Below, piece after piece: positions 8,644-18,104 of a stretch of 64,000 nucleotides of DNA; positions within the stretch are counted from its first letter, which is position 1, and each line of letters starts with the position of its first letter. The notes beneath the pieces were generated by a model that was not told the DNA's origin, did no database searches, and worked only from the letters and a program-made list of their open reading frames with translations. This DNA comes from Silvibacterium acidisoli (GTDB taxonomy: Bacteria; Acidobacteriota; Terriglobia; Terriglobales; Acidobacteriaceae), in contig CP085323.1 in the NCBI GenBank assembly GCA_022870745.1, forward strand, positions 3,162,001 through 3,226,000. The letters are read 5' to 3'. The translations under genes were made by a program, and so were the position numbers.

Positions 8644-10338
8644 CTATTTTCCGGTCTCGGCGATGTAAACCGCAAAGGGAGCTAGAGTCATGCCCTTCGC
8701 GGATACATTCCTCGCGGCGGACGGAGTCGCAAGCAGCGTGTTGAGGTGCCTCATGCTTTCGCCCTGCTTCGATAGGTCGAGGTCGACCTTTTGCGGTGAG
8801 GCCGACATGTTGAGCGCCACAAGCACTGACTTGCCCTTGTAGCTTCGCAGATAGGCCAGCACATTCGGGTCGCTGTTGTTCAGCGAAGTGAAATCCCCTT
8901 CGATGAGCGCCTCGTTTGTGTGACGCAGTGCAAGCAGGCGCTTGTAGAAATTGAGAATCGAGTTGGGATCTTTCAGCTCTGTTTCAACATTGTGCGTTTT
9001 ATAGCTTGCCGGAACCGGCAGCCATGGCTTGCCCGTGGTGAATCCCGCGTTGGCTGACGTATTCCACTGCATCGGCGTGCGCTCGCCGTCGCGGCCCTTA
9101 TTCTGTGGCCAGTTGTTCTTGCCCAGCGGGTCAAGCACGTCTTCCTTGCGCTTAGGATCGTTGTTTTCCATGCCAAGCTCTTCGCCGTAGTACATGATCG
9201 GCGTGCCGCGCAGTGTCAGGTACATGCCGGCCATCAGCTTTGCGATCTCGTCGTTGTGCTTGCCGTCGCCATAGCGGTTGTAGGAGCGAGTCATGTCGTG
9301 GTTGGTGATGACCCAAACCGGCCACTCGCCCGAGCTCTCCGCCTGATTGATCTGGGTGCGGAACTTCGAAGCAGAAAGCACGTTGATGGTAGTGAAGAGG
9401 AAGTCCATTGGCATCTGGATCTCGTCGTCATGGGGGCCGTAATACTCGTGCAACTGGTTAATGTTCTCCGTCCACGTCTCACCGATCAGCACGGCATTGC
9501 TCTCGTCGGCGACTTTCCGCAGCCTGCGCAGCACCTCGTGGTTCTGCGGCAGCTTGTCGTTGTATTTGTTGATCATCTCCTTCGTGCCGTCGCTGTTGGT
9601 CTTGAAGGGGTTGTCGCGGAGCTGCGGATCTTCAAAGAGCGTGTCTACTGCATCGAGGCGGAAGCCCGAGACGCCGCGCCTGTACCAGAAGCGCGTGGCA
9701 TCGAACATCGCCTTCTCCACCGCGGGGTTGCGCCAGTTCAGGTCAGGCTGTGCCGCTTCGAAATAGTGGTAGTAGTACTGTCCTGTCTTCTGGTCGAATG
9801 TCCACGCGGGGCCGCCGAAGTCCGACTCCCAGTTGTTCGGAGGCTGGCCACCGGGTTTGGCATCATGCCAGACATACCAGTTCCGATATGGCGATGTCTT
9901 CGAAGAACGCGATTCGAGAAACCATTTGTTCTGATCAGAGGTGTGATTGATCACGAAGTCGAGAATGATGCGGATGTGATCCTGCTTCGCCTGCGCCGAA
10001 AGGCGATCGAAGTCGGCAAGTGTGCCATACATCGGATCGATGTTCTGATAGTCGGCGACATCGTAGCCGAAGTCCTTCTGCGGGGAGGGAAAGCATGGGG
10101 TGATCCAGATCGCATCGACGCCGAGCGCTTTCAGATATCCCGTCTTCGATGCAATGCCGTTCAGATCGCCGATGCCATCGTTGTTGCTGTCAGCGAAGCT
10201 GCGCGGATAGACCTCGTAAAAGACCGCATGACGCCACCACGGGTGACCCTCCGCATCAACATTCTTCATGGCGGTTTGAGCAGAAGCGAGCGCCGGAGCG
10301 AGTGCAAGCAGGGCCGCAGCGATTCCGTGTTTCAACAT
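8644..10338 (-). CDS. Secreted GH13 alpha-glucosidase / alpha-amylase family enzyme
   Basis: The 564-residue protein starts with a signal peptide (cleavage near LASAQT) after an AAGGAG site. The GH13 (beta/alpha)8 barrel shows all conserved regions: DFVINHTSD, GFRLDAVD with nucleophile Asp229, LIGETW with acid/base Glu287, and TNHD with Asp348. The YEVYPRSFADSNNDGIGDLNG start and the PMQWNTSANAGF segment are typical of the oligo-1,6-glucosidase/alpha-glucosidase branch, which releases glucose from short alpha-glucans. Export places it in the periplasm or outside the cell. It starts 26 bp after the debranching-enzyme-like gene, so the two form an operon controlled from the 13.0-kb divergent region. 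Confidence 0.92.
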   Translation of the reverse strand: MLKHGIAAALLALAPALASAQTAMKNVDAEGHPWWRHAVFYEVYPRSFADSNNDGIGDLNGIASKTGYLKALGVDAIWITPCFPSPQKDFGYDVADYQNIDPMYGTLADFDRLSAQAKQDHIRIILDFVINHTSDQNKWFLESRSSKTSPYRNWYVWHDAKPGGQPPNNWESDFGGPAWTFDQKTGQYYYHYFEAAQPDLNWRNPAVEKAMFDATRFWYRRGVSGFRLDAVDTLFEDPQLRDNPFKTNSDGTKEMINKYNDKLPQNHEVLRRLRKVADESNAVLIGETWTENINQLHEYYGPHDDEIQMPMDFLFTTINVLSASKFRTQINQAESSGEWPVWVITNHDMTRSYNRYGDGKHNDEIAKLMAGMYLTLRGTPIMYYGEELGMENNDPKRKEDVLDPLGKNNWPQNKGRDGERTPMQWNTSANAGFTTGKPWLPVPASYKTHNVETELKDPNSILNFYKRLLALRHTNEALIEGDFTSLNNSDPNVLAYLRSYKGKSVLVALNMSASPQKVDLDLSKQGESMRHLNTLLATPSAARNVSAKGMTLAPFAVYIAETGK

Positions 10339-10364
10339 GGTTTGCTCCTTCGTAAGTACGAAGC

Positions 10365-12953
10365 TTACTTGAAATGAATGACGATGTCCGCTTCCCCATT
10401 CACGGCCACACTCACTGCGATCTTTCCTTTCGCGTCAGCCTGTTCCACAATGTGTCCGCCGTCGATGGAGTTTATCTGCGCAATATTCCATGCGCCAAGA
10501 TCATATTCCTTACCCGGCGTACCTGCGAGATGGATATGGTATTTGTCGTGCGAAAGCGACCACTCTTCCGACAGAACGCGCAAACCCTGGCTCTGCTGCC
10601 CGATCAGCGGCAGGCTGGCCGGAACCGAGATGCCGAAGTCATCACGCATCTGGATTGTGATCGTCTCATCGTCCCCACGCAGGGAGACCGCAACGTGAAG
10701 GATCTGTCCGTTATCTACAGATTCAAGGTGGAACGGGACCTTATGGCCGTCTAGAAGCACAGCCCGCACCTTTGCTCGAGGACTGAGCAATGGCGCAAGA
10801 TCGAGTCGACAATCAACGCTTCCGCTGCGATGCGCCTTGACTTCAATGTCGGCGGTTGTCTTCGCATAAGACAAGTCAACAGTGGTGTCGCCGAGAGCGA
10901 TGTGGCGTACCGCAAAGTGCGTCCAGTCCGCAGGCACCTGCGGCGCGAAGGTCACTCGATGTTCAGGGACATTCGTTTCGAGTCCCAGCATTCCCAGCAC
11001 CAGAGGACTTGCAACCATCGCCGCAGACCATATTTGGTCGGGCGTACCGGTGGCGAGGGTCTGGTTGTAATCGCCGGAGAGCACCTCGGTCACATGTCCG
11101 AGCGATCCGTCAAAGGTCAGCAGGGCATTCGTGCGCAGGTTTGAGAAGGCCTGCAGGGGATGGTGGTAACGATATTCACCGACCGAAGCCCACCCGGTAA
11201 ATAGCGGCCAGACCGTTCCGTAGTGATAACCGCCCGGATCGTAGATAGGGTTCTTTGCCGACAGGATGCGCATGCCCCAGTCCGCTTGATGCTCCGGCTT
11301 CGCGATCTCGCCGATCATTAGATCCGCTTTGTCGTGATCGAGCAGGTCGAACCACATCGGTACGGTGGAGAGGACGGTAGGCACATCCACCTGGTGATCG
11401 AGAGTGTCGAGCGCGAATGCGTAACGGTGCTTGTCCTCGATCCAGAACGCCCGGTTCAACAGTTTCTGTTTCTCGGCGAAGGTTGCGGTCAGCTGATCCC
11501 GAAGGTCGCTCTTATGTAGCAGCCCCGCGATGGTTGCAAGCGAGCGAATCGCCTCAAACGCCAGGGCGCTCTGGTAAAGCTCGCCCTTCATCGGACGAAG
11601 CGGTCCGCCTTCCACCCATCCATGGCCGATGTTGATGTTCTGCGCCAGCCCCTGCGCGTCATAAGTCGAGACCATGAACTGGTAAGCGCGCCACAGGTTA
11701 TCCCAATGCTCCTCGGCGAATGCCACGTCGCCGCTGTGCAGTACGTAATCGCGCATCGCGATGATCAGCAGCGGCGTCGCGTCGGCCGAGGAGTAGGCAT
11801 AGGGAAGCTTGTCAAACCACGGAACGAAGCTTGCGCCCTGTGCGATCTCATGCGGAACCTTGCCGTCTGCGCGTTGATATTTCGAGAGGAATTCCAAAGC
11901 CTTCTTCGAGGTCGCGAAGTCGCCGGTTGCGTTCAACGCAAATGATGTCCACAGAGCATCCCGGCCGAAGAACCACGCGAAACCGGGGCGCAGATCGTCA
12001 CCGGAGATGTTGTATCCCGCGATCAGGCTGCTGCCGAGGTAAGGATTATCGACCAGCCCCTGGATCATGCTCACCTGCGACCACTTGTAGGCCTGCTCCA
12101 GCGCATGATCGGGGAGATCCAGCTGCACATTGTGATCGAGATAGGCATGGTAATAAGCAGCCGATTCTGCAACCAGCCGGTCATGGTCTGTAAGTACCTG
12201 CTGATAGAGCCTGTCGGCAGGCAGTGGATCGTTGACGTGCGCTGCAATGGCAATGACCTTCGTCCCGGTGCCTTTGACAACAGACCCAAGGCTGAATGCG
12301 TTTTCATTTGAAGACGAGAAGTTCGACTGGTATTCCGAGTGGGTCAGGCTGGCGGTTGGCGATCCCACGATAGCCTGGAGCTTACCCTCGTCTTCCGTCA
12401 GCACAAAGGCGTGCAGGCGCGGATTCCACTCGCAGGAGCTGCCTCCCATGAGAGCCGGCCACTCGAGCTTCATCTCGCGCTCGAAAGCGGCTTCTACCTC
12501 GACCGGCTGAGCTGCATTGACTTCGATCGTGATGATCGCCGCCGGCTGATCGACTGGAACCGTCAGCGTTTCCTTCACCTGGAAGGTGTCGTACGCATAG
12601 ATGAGCGTCGTCGATGCAGGAGTGACGACGATGCTGCGCACCAGCGTGTCGCCGGCAAGCAACTGCCCATCCACGCGAAAGTTCAGATGGAAATTCCGCA
12701 GGATCTTCAGCGGATAGGCCCACGCTTCGAAGTGCCCGTCTTCCTTTCCGAGCAGCCCCGCGCGATGACCCAGCACCGGCATCAACTCCCAGGGACGCAC
12801 CGGCCGCGAGAGCGTCAGGTCTTCGCCTGGAGTCTGCGCTTCGGCGTGGAGCGTGAGGAAGGGCAGCGGCAGGAGCAGAAGCACTCTCAATGAACGGCGG
12901 CGATCAGAAAGGCGTGTTTTCACACAACGAGCAAGGGTACGAAGAGATCTCAA
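10365..12953 (-). CDS. Exported amylo-alpha-1,6-glucosidase-like (six-hairpin) glycoside hydrolase
   Basis: The product has up to 862 residues. The start is uncertain: TTG at 12953 has a GGAG about 10 nt upstream, while GTG at 12923 gives a cleaner signal peptide (MKTRLSDRRRSLRVLLLL..., cut near HAEAQ). An N-terminal beta-sandwich (residues ~60-270) is followed by an (alpha/alpha)6 barrel of the glycogen-debranching type, with FAWFFGRDALWTSFAL, DGKVPHEI, and the YHYGTVWPLFTGW segment near residue 590. The family hydrolyses alpha-1,6 branch points or related glucosidic bonds. Pairing with the GH13 enzyme just downstream suggests degradation of branched alpha-glucan outside the cytoplasm. The exact family and bond specificity are not decidable from sequence reading. 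Confidence 0.8.
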   Translation of the reverse strand: MRSLRTLARCVKTRLSDRRRSLRVLLLLPLPFLTLHAEAQTPGEDLTLSRPVRPWELMPVLGHRAGLLGKEDGHFEAWAYPLKILRNFHLNFRVDGQLLAGDTLVRSIVVTPASTTLIYAYDTFQVKETLTVPVDQPAAIITIEVNAAQPVEVEAAFEREMKLEWPALMGGSSCEWNPRLHAFVLTEDEGKLQAIVGSPTASLTHSEYQSNFSSSNENAFSLGSVVKGTGTKVIAIAAHVNDPLPADRLYQQVLTDHDRLVAESAAYYHAYLDHNVQLDLPDHALEQAYKWSQVSMIQGLVDNPYLGSSLIAGYNISGDDLRPGFAWFFGRDALWTSFALNATGDFATSKKALEFLSKYQRADGKVPHEIAQGASFVPWFDKLPYAYSSADATPLLIIAMRDYVLHSGDVAFAEEHWDNLWRAYQFMVSTYDAQGLAQNINIGHGWVEGGPLRPMKGELYQSALAFEAIRSLATIAGLLHKSDLRDQLTATFAEKQKLLNRAFWIEDKHRYAFALDTLDHQVDVPTVLSTVPMWFDLLDHDKADLMIGEIAKPEHQADWGMRILSAKNPIYDPGGYHYGTVWPLFTGWASVGEYRYHHPLQAFSNLRTNALLTFDGSLGHVTEVLSGDYNQTLATGTPDQIWSAAMVASPLVLGMLGLETNVPEHRVTFAPQVPADWTHFAVRHIALGDTTVDLSYAKTTADIEVKAHRSGSVDCRLDLAPLLSPRAKVRAVLLDGHKVPFHLESVDNGQILHVAVSLRGDDETITIQMRDDFGISVPASLPLIGQQSQGLRVLSEEWSLSHDKYHIHLAGTPGKEYDLGAWNIAQINSIDGGHIVEQADAKGKIAVSVAVNGEADIVIHFK

Positions 12954-13029
12954 AAGTTAAAGGCTCCGGCGCATCTGCAATGGTGACTCGCCCTAAGTAT
13001 CCCTCACTCAGCGTTCGGGAAGCACTGCT

Positions 13030-13045
13030 TTTAAAACGTTTTAAA
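13030..13045. promoter_or_regulatory. Perfect 16-bp palindrome, LacI/GalR-type operator candidate
   Basis: TTTAAAACGTTTTAAA is a perfect palindrome centred on CG, the usual layout of LacI/GalR-family operators. It sits in the 204-bp divergent gap between the debranching-enzyme operon (minus) and the glycosidase operon (plus), 4 bp upstream of a -35-like box for the plus operon. A regulator bound here could control both operons. The regulator gene is not in the window. Confidence 0.6.
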
Positions 13046-13049
13046 TCTA

Positions 13050-13078
13050 TTGGCTTTCTCTTCCCGGAAGGCTAGAAT
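13050..13078 (+). promoter_or_regulatory. Sigma70-type promoter for the clan-A glycosidase / GH31 operon
   Basis: TTGGCT at 13050-13055 and TAGAAT at 13073-13078 are separated by 17 bp, a good match to a housekeeping promoter. It lies just downstream of the palindrome at 13030 and about 80 bp before the start of the first gene. Confidence 0.5.
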
Positions 13079-13157
13079 TACGCTTATTTTCATCGCTTGC
13101 CGGGCAGATCGCAACGCTTAGTTTTAGGCGGCGAAGGACCGGAGAAAGAGCTATGCT

Positions 13158-15350
13158 TTGCGCCGTCCTGGTAAGCTTTCCATCTTGCTCTGCCTTCTTG
13201 CATATGCTGCTGTAAACCATGCGCAGACCGTAACCGTCGACATCACACCCGCCAGCGCACGAAACCGGTTCATCCCCGACGAGACCCTGGGAGCTGGTGT
13301 CGATCGCCTCGCTACTCCAGCTGTTGAGAAGGCGTTGACGAAGGAAAATCTAGCGAAGATCGCTCCGTCGGGATGGCAGCCGATGACCTACCGCCAGAAC
13401 ACCGAGCTCGCCGTCGAGGCCTGGCATTGGAATCCGCAGGGAACGTGGAGTGACGCGCGCGGCCGCGGCTACTTCACCGGATCGAGCAAGCCGGGCGAGC
13501 CGATTCGTCTCTCGTACGGTTACGCTTTGCCGCGCCGCGGCTTCACCCGCAATGACGGCACCGGCAACACCGGCTACTCCCGCCTTACTGATGGCGATAT
13601 GGAGAGCTTCTGGAAAAGCAATCCTTACCTCACGAGTAGCTTCACCGGCGAAGCGGACGATAAGCATCCGCAGTGGATCGTTATCGACCTGAAGCACAAA
13701 GAGATGCTGAACAGCATCCGCATTGCCTGGGGCGCTCCGTTCGCGACGAAGTACGAGGTCCAGTACTGGACCGGCGAAGACCCCATCGGCCAGCAGACGC
13801 GCGGAGTGTGGCAGAGCTTTCCGGATGGTGAAATCGCTGCCGGAAAAGGCGGAACCGAAACCATTCACCTGAGCCAGGAACCGACGCTGGCGCAGTTCGT
13901 CCGCGTGCGCATGACGGACTCATCGAACACCTGCGATGCCGATGGGCCTTCCGACAAGAGGAACTGCGTAGGCTACGCTATCCGCGAGGTTTATCTCGGC
14001 TCAACCACTCCTGACGGCGCCTTTCACGATATGATTCGCCACACGGCGGACCAGGAGCAGACAACCACTTACTGCTCCTCGATCGATCCATGGCACGAGC
14101 CAACAGACTTGCAGAACAAGGAGCAAGTGCAGCTTGGCTTCGACTCCTTCTATACCAGCGGTGTTACGCATGGCCTGCCCGCGATGATTCCCATCGCCAT
14201 GATTTACGCCCAGCCGGAAGATGCTGCCGCGGAGATACAGTATCTCGAAGCCCGGCACTATCCCATCTCCTACGTCGAGATGGGCGAAGAGTCAGACGGG
14301 CAGTACATGGTTCCAGAGGACTATGCTGCGTTGTACCTGCAATTCGCAGCGGCGCTGCATCGCGTCGATCCTTCGCTCAAGCTTGGCGGCCCGGCATTCC
14401 AGGGAGTGAATGACGATATCAACGTCTGGCCTGATGAGCAGGGAAGAACCTCATGGCTTGGCCGCTTCCTCGCTTATCTCAAAGACCACAACCGCATGCA
14501 GGACTTTGCCTTCTTCTCATTCGAGCACTATCCGCTTGAGCCCTGCCATTTTTCGTGGACCGGACTCTACGAGGAGCCGCAGCTGATCAGCCACATCATG
14601 CAGGTATGGAAGAACGACGGATTGCCCGAGAATCTGCCGGTATTCATTACTGAGTCCAACCTGTCCTCTGCCGCGAGCGAAGCATATATGGATAACTTCG
14701 CCGGTCTCTGGCTGGCCGACTACATTGGCTCGTTTCTGACGGCAGGAGGCAACGGAGTCTACTACTTCCACTACCTGCCGCTGCAGGCCGACCGCGGATG
14801 CCTTAACTCTCCCGGAACCTTCGGCATGTTCACCGTCGACAAGGATTACCGGATCAAGCAGCCGCTTGCACAGTTCTTCGCCAGCCAGATGATCAACACC
14901 GAGTGGGTCGAGCCGGGCAAACAGGCGAATACAATTTACCCGGCGAACAGCGTCGTCGATGACGGAGCCGGACATGCAATGGTCACGTCTTATGCCGTTT
15001 CGCGGCCCGATGGTCAATGGGCTGTCATGCTGGTGAATCGCGATCAGGAGGTTGGCCACGCGGTAAAGATTGCCTTCAAAGACGATCGCTCCGGGAAGTC
15101 CGTGGCGTTTACCGGCAAGGTCGACACTGTGATCTTTGGAAAAGAGCAGTACGCCTGGCACCCGGCCCTGGTCTCGCCGATGTCTCATCCAGAGAGCACC
15201 CAGTTCCAGGTCATCCAGACTGGAGAAGGCCACGCCGAGCCTGACGGCCCCCTCAAGCGCGGGCAGGTTCAGGCATCGCCGCAAACAGAGTTCCAAGTGC
15301 CGCCTGCTTCGATTATGGTTATCCGTGGAAAGATCGAGGCCATTCCATAA
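13158..15350 (+). CDS. Secreted clan GH-A-like glycoside hydrolase with an inserted discoidin (F5/8 type C) domain
   Basis: The 730-residue product starts at a TTG (13158), because the nearby ATG at 13153 is out of frame and soon stops. The signal peptide ends near VNHAQT. A discoidin-like carbohydrate-binding module lies between residues ~110 and 280 (DGDMESFWKSNPYLTSS, HPQWIVIDL, FVRVRMTDSSN). A TIM-barrel-like part follows, with candidate acid/base Glu378 in EMGEES and candidate nucleophile Glu499 in FITESN. The 121-residue spacing is normal for clan A, such as GH39. A C-terminal beta domain ends with PPASIMVIRG. I cannot assign a GH family number or substrate. It is followed 38 bp later by the GH31 gene. 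Confidence 0.7.
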   Translation: MRRPGKLSILLCLLAYAAVNHAQTVTVDITPASARNRFIPDETLGAGVDRLATPAVEKALTKENLAKIAPSGWQPMTYRQNTELAVEAWHWNPQGTWSDARGRGYFTGSSKPGEPIRLSYGYALPRRGFTRNDGTGNTGYSRLTDGDMESFWKSNPYLTSSFTGEADDKHPQWIVIDLKHKEMLNSIRIAWGAPFATKYEVQYWTGEDPIGQQTRGVWQSFPDGEIAAGKGGTETIHLSQEPTLAQFVRVRMTDSSNTCDADGPSDKRNCVGYAIREVYLGSTTPDGAFHDMIRHTADQEQTTTYCSSIDPWHEPTDLQNKEQVQLGFDSFYTSGVTHGLPAMIPIAMIYAQPEDAAAEIQYLEARHYPISYVEMGEESDGQYMVPEDYAALYLQFAAALHRVDPSLKLGGPAFQGVNDDINVWPDEQGRTSWLGRFLAYLKDHNRMQDFAFFSFEHYPLEPCHFSWTGLYEEPQLISHIMQVWKNDGLPENLPVFITESNLSSAASEAYMDNFAGLWLADYIGSFLTAGGNGVYYFHYLPLQADRGCLNSPGTFGMFTVDKDYRIKQPLAQFFASQMINTEWVEPGKQANTIYPANSVVDDGAGHAMVTSYAVSRPDGQWAVMLVNRDQEVGHAVKIAFKDDRSGKSVAFTGKVDTVIFGKEQYAWHPALVSPMSHPESTQFQVIQTGEGHAEPDGPLKRGQVQASPQTEFQVPPASIMVIRGKIEAIP

Positions 15351-15388
15351 ACGCCGAAGAAGCGTTAGATGGCGGGCGAAGAGGACTC

Positions 15389-17788
15389 ATGTCGAATCGG
15401 ATCGGATCGGGTTGGAATGGAACTTTCAGCCGTTTGTCTCACTTTGGTATCTGTCTCTTACTGGCTGGCGTGGGAGTTCATGCCTTTTCGCAAACGCTGC
15501 ATCTGCAGCGCGGGAAAGCGACCGTTGTGGTCGAGCCGTACGCGCCCGGCATCGTACATGTGACCGCAAGCCTGTTACCTGATTACGCGAACGCCGCGCC
15601 CGGCTACGGCATCACCGCGAAGCCCATTACAGAGGGCTGGCATGCACAACAGGCAGATGGAGCCGACGTGCTGCGTTCTGCCGAGATGGTCGTTACCGTC
15701 GCCGGTGAAGGGCCGCATCATCCGCCGGCAGGCACCGCCGCGGACATCGCTCAGTTCTTCAATGGATCGGCACCTGGCCTTCACATCAGCTTCGCTACCG
15801 CTGATGGAAAACAGCTCGTCGATCTCAACGGCTGGCAGATGTCCGTCCCCAATCATAAAGACGGCAACGCCGATATCCTTTACGATCGCCGCCCGTCAGA
15901 TCCGCCTTTCTACCAGGTGGGCGCGAGCTTCTCATCGCCGGCGGACGAACATTACTACGGACTTGGACAGAACCAGGAAGGCTTTCTCGATCGCCGGGGT
16001 CATTCACTGCGTTGCGCGCATGATTACAACGCGCCGTCGGGGCAATCTGTATGTGTACCCTTCGTGGTTACAAACAAGGGCTACGGGCTGCTCTGGGATA
16101 ATCCTTCCGGCACAAACGTCGCCTTCGGCTTTAACAACGAGACCCGCTGGACCTCGGACGTCGGCCAGCGCATCAGCTTTTTCGTAATCGCGGGCAAGAG
16201 CTATGACGATATCTATCGCGGTTATCGCCTGCTGACGGGTGACGTTCCCATGCTGCCAAAATCGGCCTACGGATACATCCAGTGCAAGCAGCGCTACAGC
16301 AGCCAGGCCGAGCTGATGGCGGTGGCCAAGGGATATCGTGAACGGCATTACCCCGTCGACGACCTGGTGATCGACTGGTTCCACTACACGAAGATGGGCC
16401 AGATGGACATGCAGCCCGACAAGTGGCCCGATCCCGTCGCCATGAATCGCGAGCTGCACGAGATGCACTTCCACACCATGATCAGCGTGTGGCCGCGCTT
16501 CATCCCCGAAGACCGCTACTACGCGATGCTTCTGAAGAACGGATGGTTCGAGCAGCTCGCCGATGGTACGCCGACAAATGGTCTGCCGTACGATCGTGCC
16601 GGCTCCGACATCGACACGACCAACCCTGACGCGGCGAAGTGGTACTGGAACGCAATCAACGAAAACTATGTCGCAATGGGCTTCGACTCCTTCTGGGCAG
16701 ACGAAACCGAGCCCGACCTGCCTCCGAACGGCAGCTACTTCCACATCGGGCCTGGCACGCAATTTTTCAACGCGTATCCGCTCTTTCATACGGCTGCCTT
16801 CTACAACGGTATGCGTAAGGACATGAAGGAGCGCGCTCTGATCCTCGCCCGCGACAGCTATCTCGGCGCACAGCACAACGGCGCCATCTTCTGGTCTTCG
16901 GACATCGCTCCGACGTGGGACACTCTGCATCGCCAGGTTCCGACCGGCATTAACTTCGTCGCCTCTGGCATGCCCTACTGGTCTACCGACATCGGGGGCT
17001 GGCAGTTTTTGCCGGCGAAGCATGTGCCCGATCATCCACCGCTCATCGATCCGTCCGACGCGCGCGCTGAAGTCGGAGGATACGACGACTATCCCGAGCT
17101 GTACGTTCGCTGGTTCGAGTACGGATCCTTCCAGCCGAACTTCCGCAGTCACGGCAGCCGTCCGGAGAACGAAGTCTGGAGCTACGGCAAGCAGGCCGAG
17201 CCGATCCTGGTGAAGTATCTGCGGCTGCGCTACGAGCTGATGCCCTACATCTATTCGCTCGGGCACATGAGCCACGAGACCGGGGCACCCTTCATGCGCG
17301 GCCTCTTCATGGACTTCGGCAACGATCCGAACGTGGTCAATATCGGTGACGAATACATGTTCGGTCCGGCTCTGCTGATCGCTCCGGTCACGGAACAGGG
17401 ACAGACCCAGCGCTCCGTTTACCTGCCCGCAGGTACCGAATGGTACAACTTCTGGACGAAGGAGAAAGTCCACGGCGGCCAGAGGATCACCGTCCAGGCA
17501 CCCATCGATACGATCCCCGTATTCGTTCGCGCCGGCTCCATCCTGCCTTTGGGCTCGCCAGTCGAAAGCACGGAAGACCACCAGACCATTGCGAAGGTCC
17601 AGGTATACCCCGGTAACGATGGCGACTTCGACGTCTATCAGGATGACGGCAAGACCTACGCCTACGAGCATGGCCAGTTCCAGACCACCCATCTTCACTG
17701 GTCTGACTCGGCCCGCGCACTCAAGCACTCCGGCTCTGAGCTGCCGGGATTCAGCGATCAAAATGTCGAGGTCGTCACCGCCCGGTGA
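15389..17788 (+). CDS. Secreted GH31 alpha-glucosidase / alpha-xylosidase family enzyme
   Basis: The 799-residue protein begins with an N-terminal export signal (hydrophobic GICLLLAGVGVHAFS). It shows the GH31 layout: an N-terminal beta-sandwich (residues ~35-250), YIQCKQRYSSQAELM at the barrel start, the nucleophile motif FWADETEPD with Asp438, the later acid/base region WSSDIAPTWDT, and STDIGGW. A C-terminal beta region contains VFVRAGSILPLG. GH31 enzymes release alpha-linked glucose or xylose from chain ends. The motif around Asp438 does not on its own separate glucosidase from xylosidase. It is the second gene of the operon starting at 13158 and is followed by a strong hairpin at 17795. 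Confidence 0.9.
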   Translation: MSNRIGSGWNGTFSRLSHFGICLLLAGVGVHAFSQTLHLQRGKATVVVEPYAPGIVHVTASLLPDYANAAPGYGITAKPITEGWHAQQADGADVLRSAEMVVTVAGEGPHHPPAGTAADIAQFFNGSAPGLHISFATADGKQLVDLNGWQMSVPNHKDGNADILYDRRPSDPPFYQVGASFSSPADEHYYGLGQNQEGFLDRRGHSLRCAHDYNAPSGQSVCVPFVVTNKGYGLLWDNPSGTNVAFGFNNETRWTSDVGQRISFFVIAGKSYDDIYRGYRLLTGDVPMLPKSAYGYIQCKQRYSSQAELMAVAKGYRERHYPVDDLVIDWFHYTKMGQMDMQPDKWPDPVAMNRELHEMHFHTMISVWPRFIPEDRYYAMLLKNGWFEQLADGTPTNGLPYDRAGSDIDTTNPDAAKWYWNAINENYVAMGFDSFWADETEPDLPPNGSYFHIGPGTQFFNAYPLFHTAAFYNGMRKDMKERALILARDSYLGAQHNGAIFWSSDIAPTWDTLHRQVPTGINFVASGMPYWSTDIGGWQFLPAKHVPDHPPLIDPSDARAEVGGYDDYPELYVRWFEYGSFQPNFRSHGSRPENEVWSYGKQAEPILVKYLRLRYELMPYIYSLGHMSHETGAPFMRGLFMDFGNDPNVVNIGDEYMFGPALLIAPVTEQGQTQRSVYLPAGTEWYNFWTKEKVHGGQRITVQAPIDTIPVFVRAGSILPLGSPVESTEDHQTIAKVQVYPGNDGDFDVYQDDGKTYAYEHGQFQTTHLHWSDSARALKHSGSELPGFSDQNVEVVTAR

Positions 17789-17794
17789 CCGTTG

Positions 17795-17837
17795 GCCACC
17801 CTGCCGTTCCCCTTTAGGGGGAGGACGGCAGGGTGGC
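17795..17837 (+). terminator. Strong hairpin after the GH31 gene
   Basis: GCCACCCTGCCGT at 17795-17807 pairs perfectly with ACGGCAGGGTGGC at 17825-17837, and the loop adds a CCCC/GGGG inner stem. There is no run of T after it, so it may act as an mRNA-stabilising or factor-dependent end instead of a classical intrinsic terminator. Confidence 0.5.
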
Positions 17838-17971
17838 AAATTCGCTGAAAAATATCAGCCATGGTATCGAAATCAGACAAGGCAATCGGATGTCTTCTGA
17901 TTGCTGAGCTATGTGCGAATTCCCCAGTAAAAACGCCCCTTTCGGGACTTGTGCAAGACCTTAAAAAAAGC

Positions 17972-18025
17972 TTGACAGCCTTTCATGCGATTCCTTATTG
18001 TCGTCGGCGGTTCGATAACGATATC
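17972..18025 (+). promoter_or_regulatory. Promoter plus CG-centred operator-like site for the TonB-type receptor
   Basis: TTGACA (17972-17977), a 17-bp spacer and TTATTG (17995-18000) form a promoter. Just downstream, GATAACGATATC (18014-18025) is a near-perfect inverted repeat centred on CG, where a LacI-type repressor would block transcription. The 316 bp between the GH31 stop and the receptor start otherwise hold only the hairpin at 17795. Confidence 0.5.
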
Positions 18026-18104
18026 AAAGCAAATCAAACGCGGATCTGATAAGTCCGTCGTTATCGCGCCCGAAGTGTACGGCTTTTACCGGGAGGATCA
18101 CCGC

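Noticed and set aside
9256-10377. 373-residue open frame on the plus strand
   Set aside because: It is antisense to the GH13 gene with all catalytic residues in place.
16004-17839. 611-residue open frame on the minus strand
   Set aside because: It is antisense to the GH31 gene, whose catalytic motifs are intact; the translation shows no domain.
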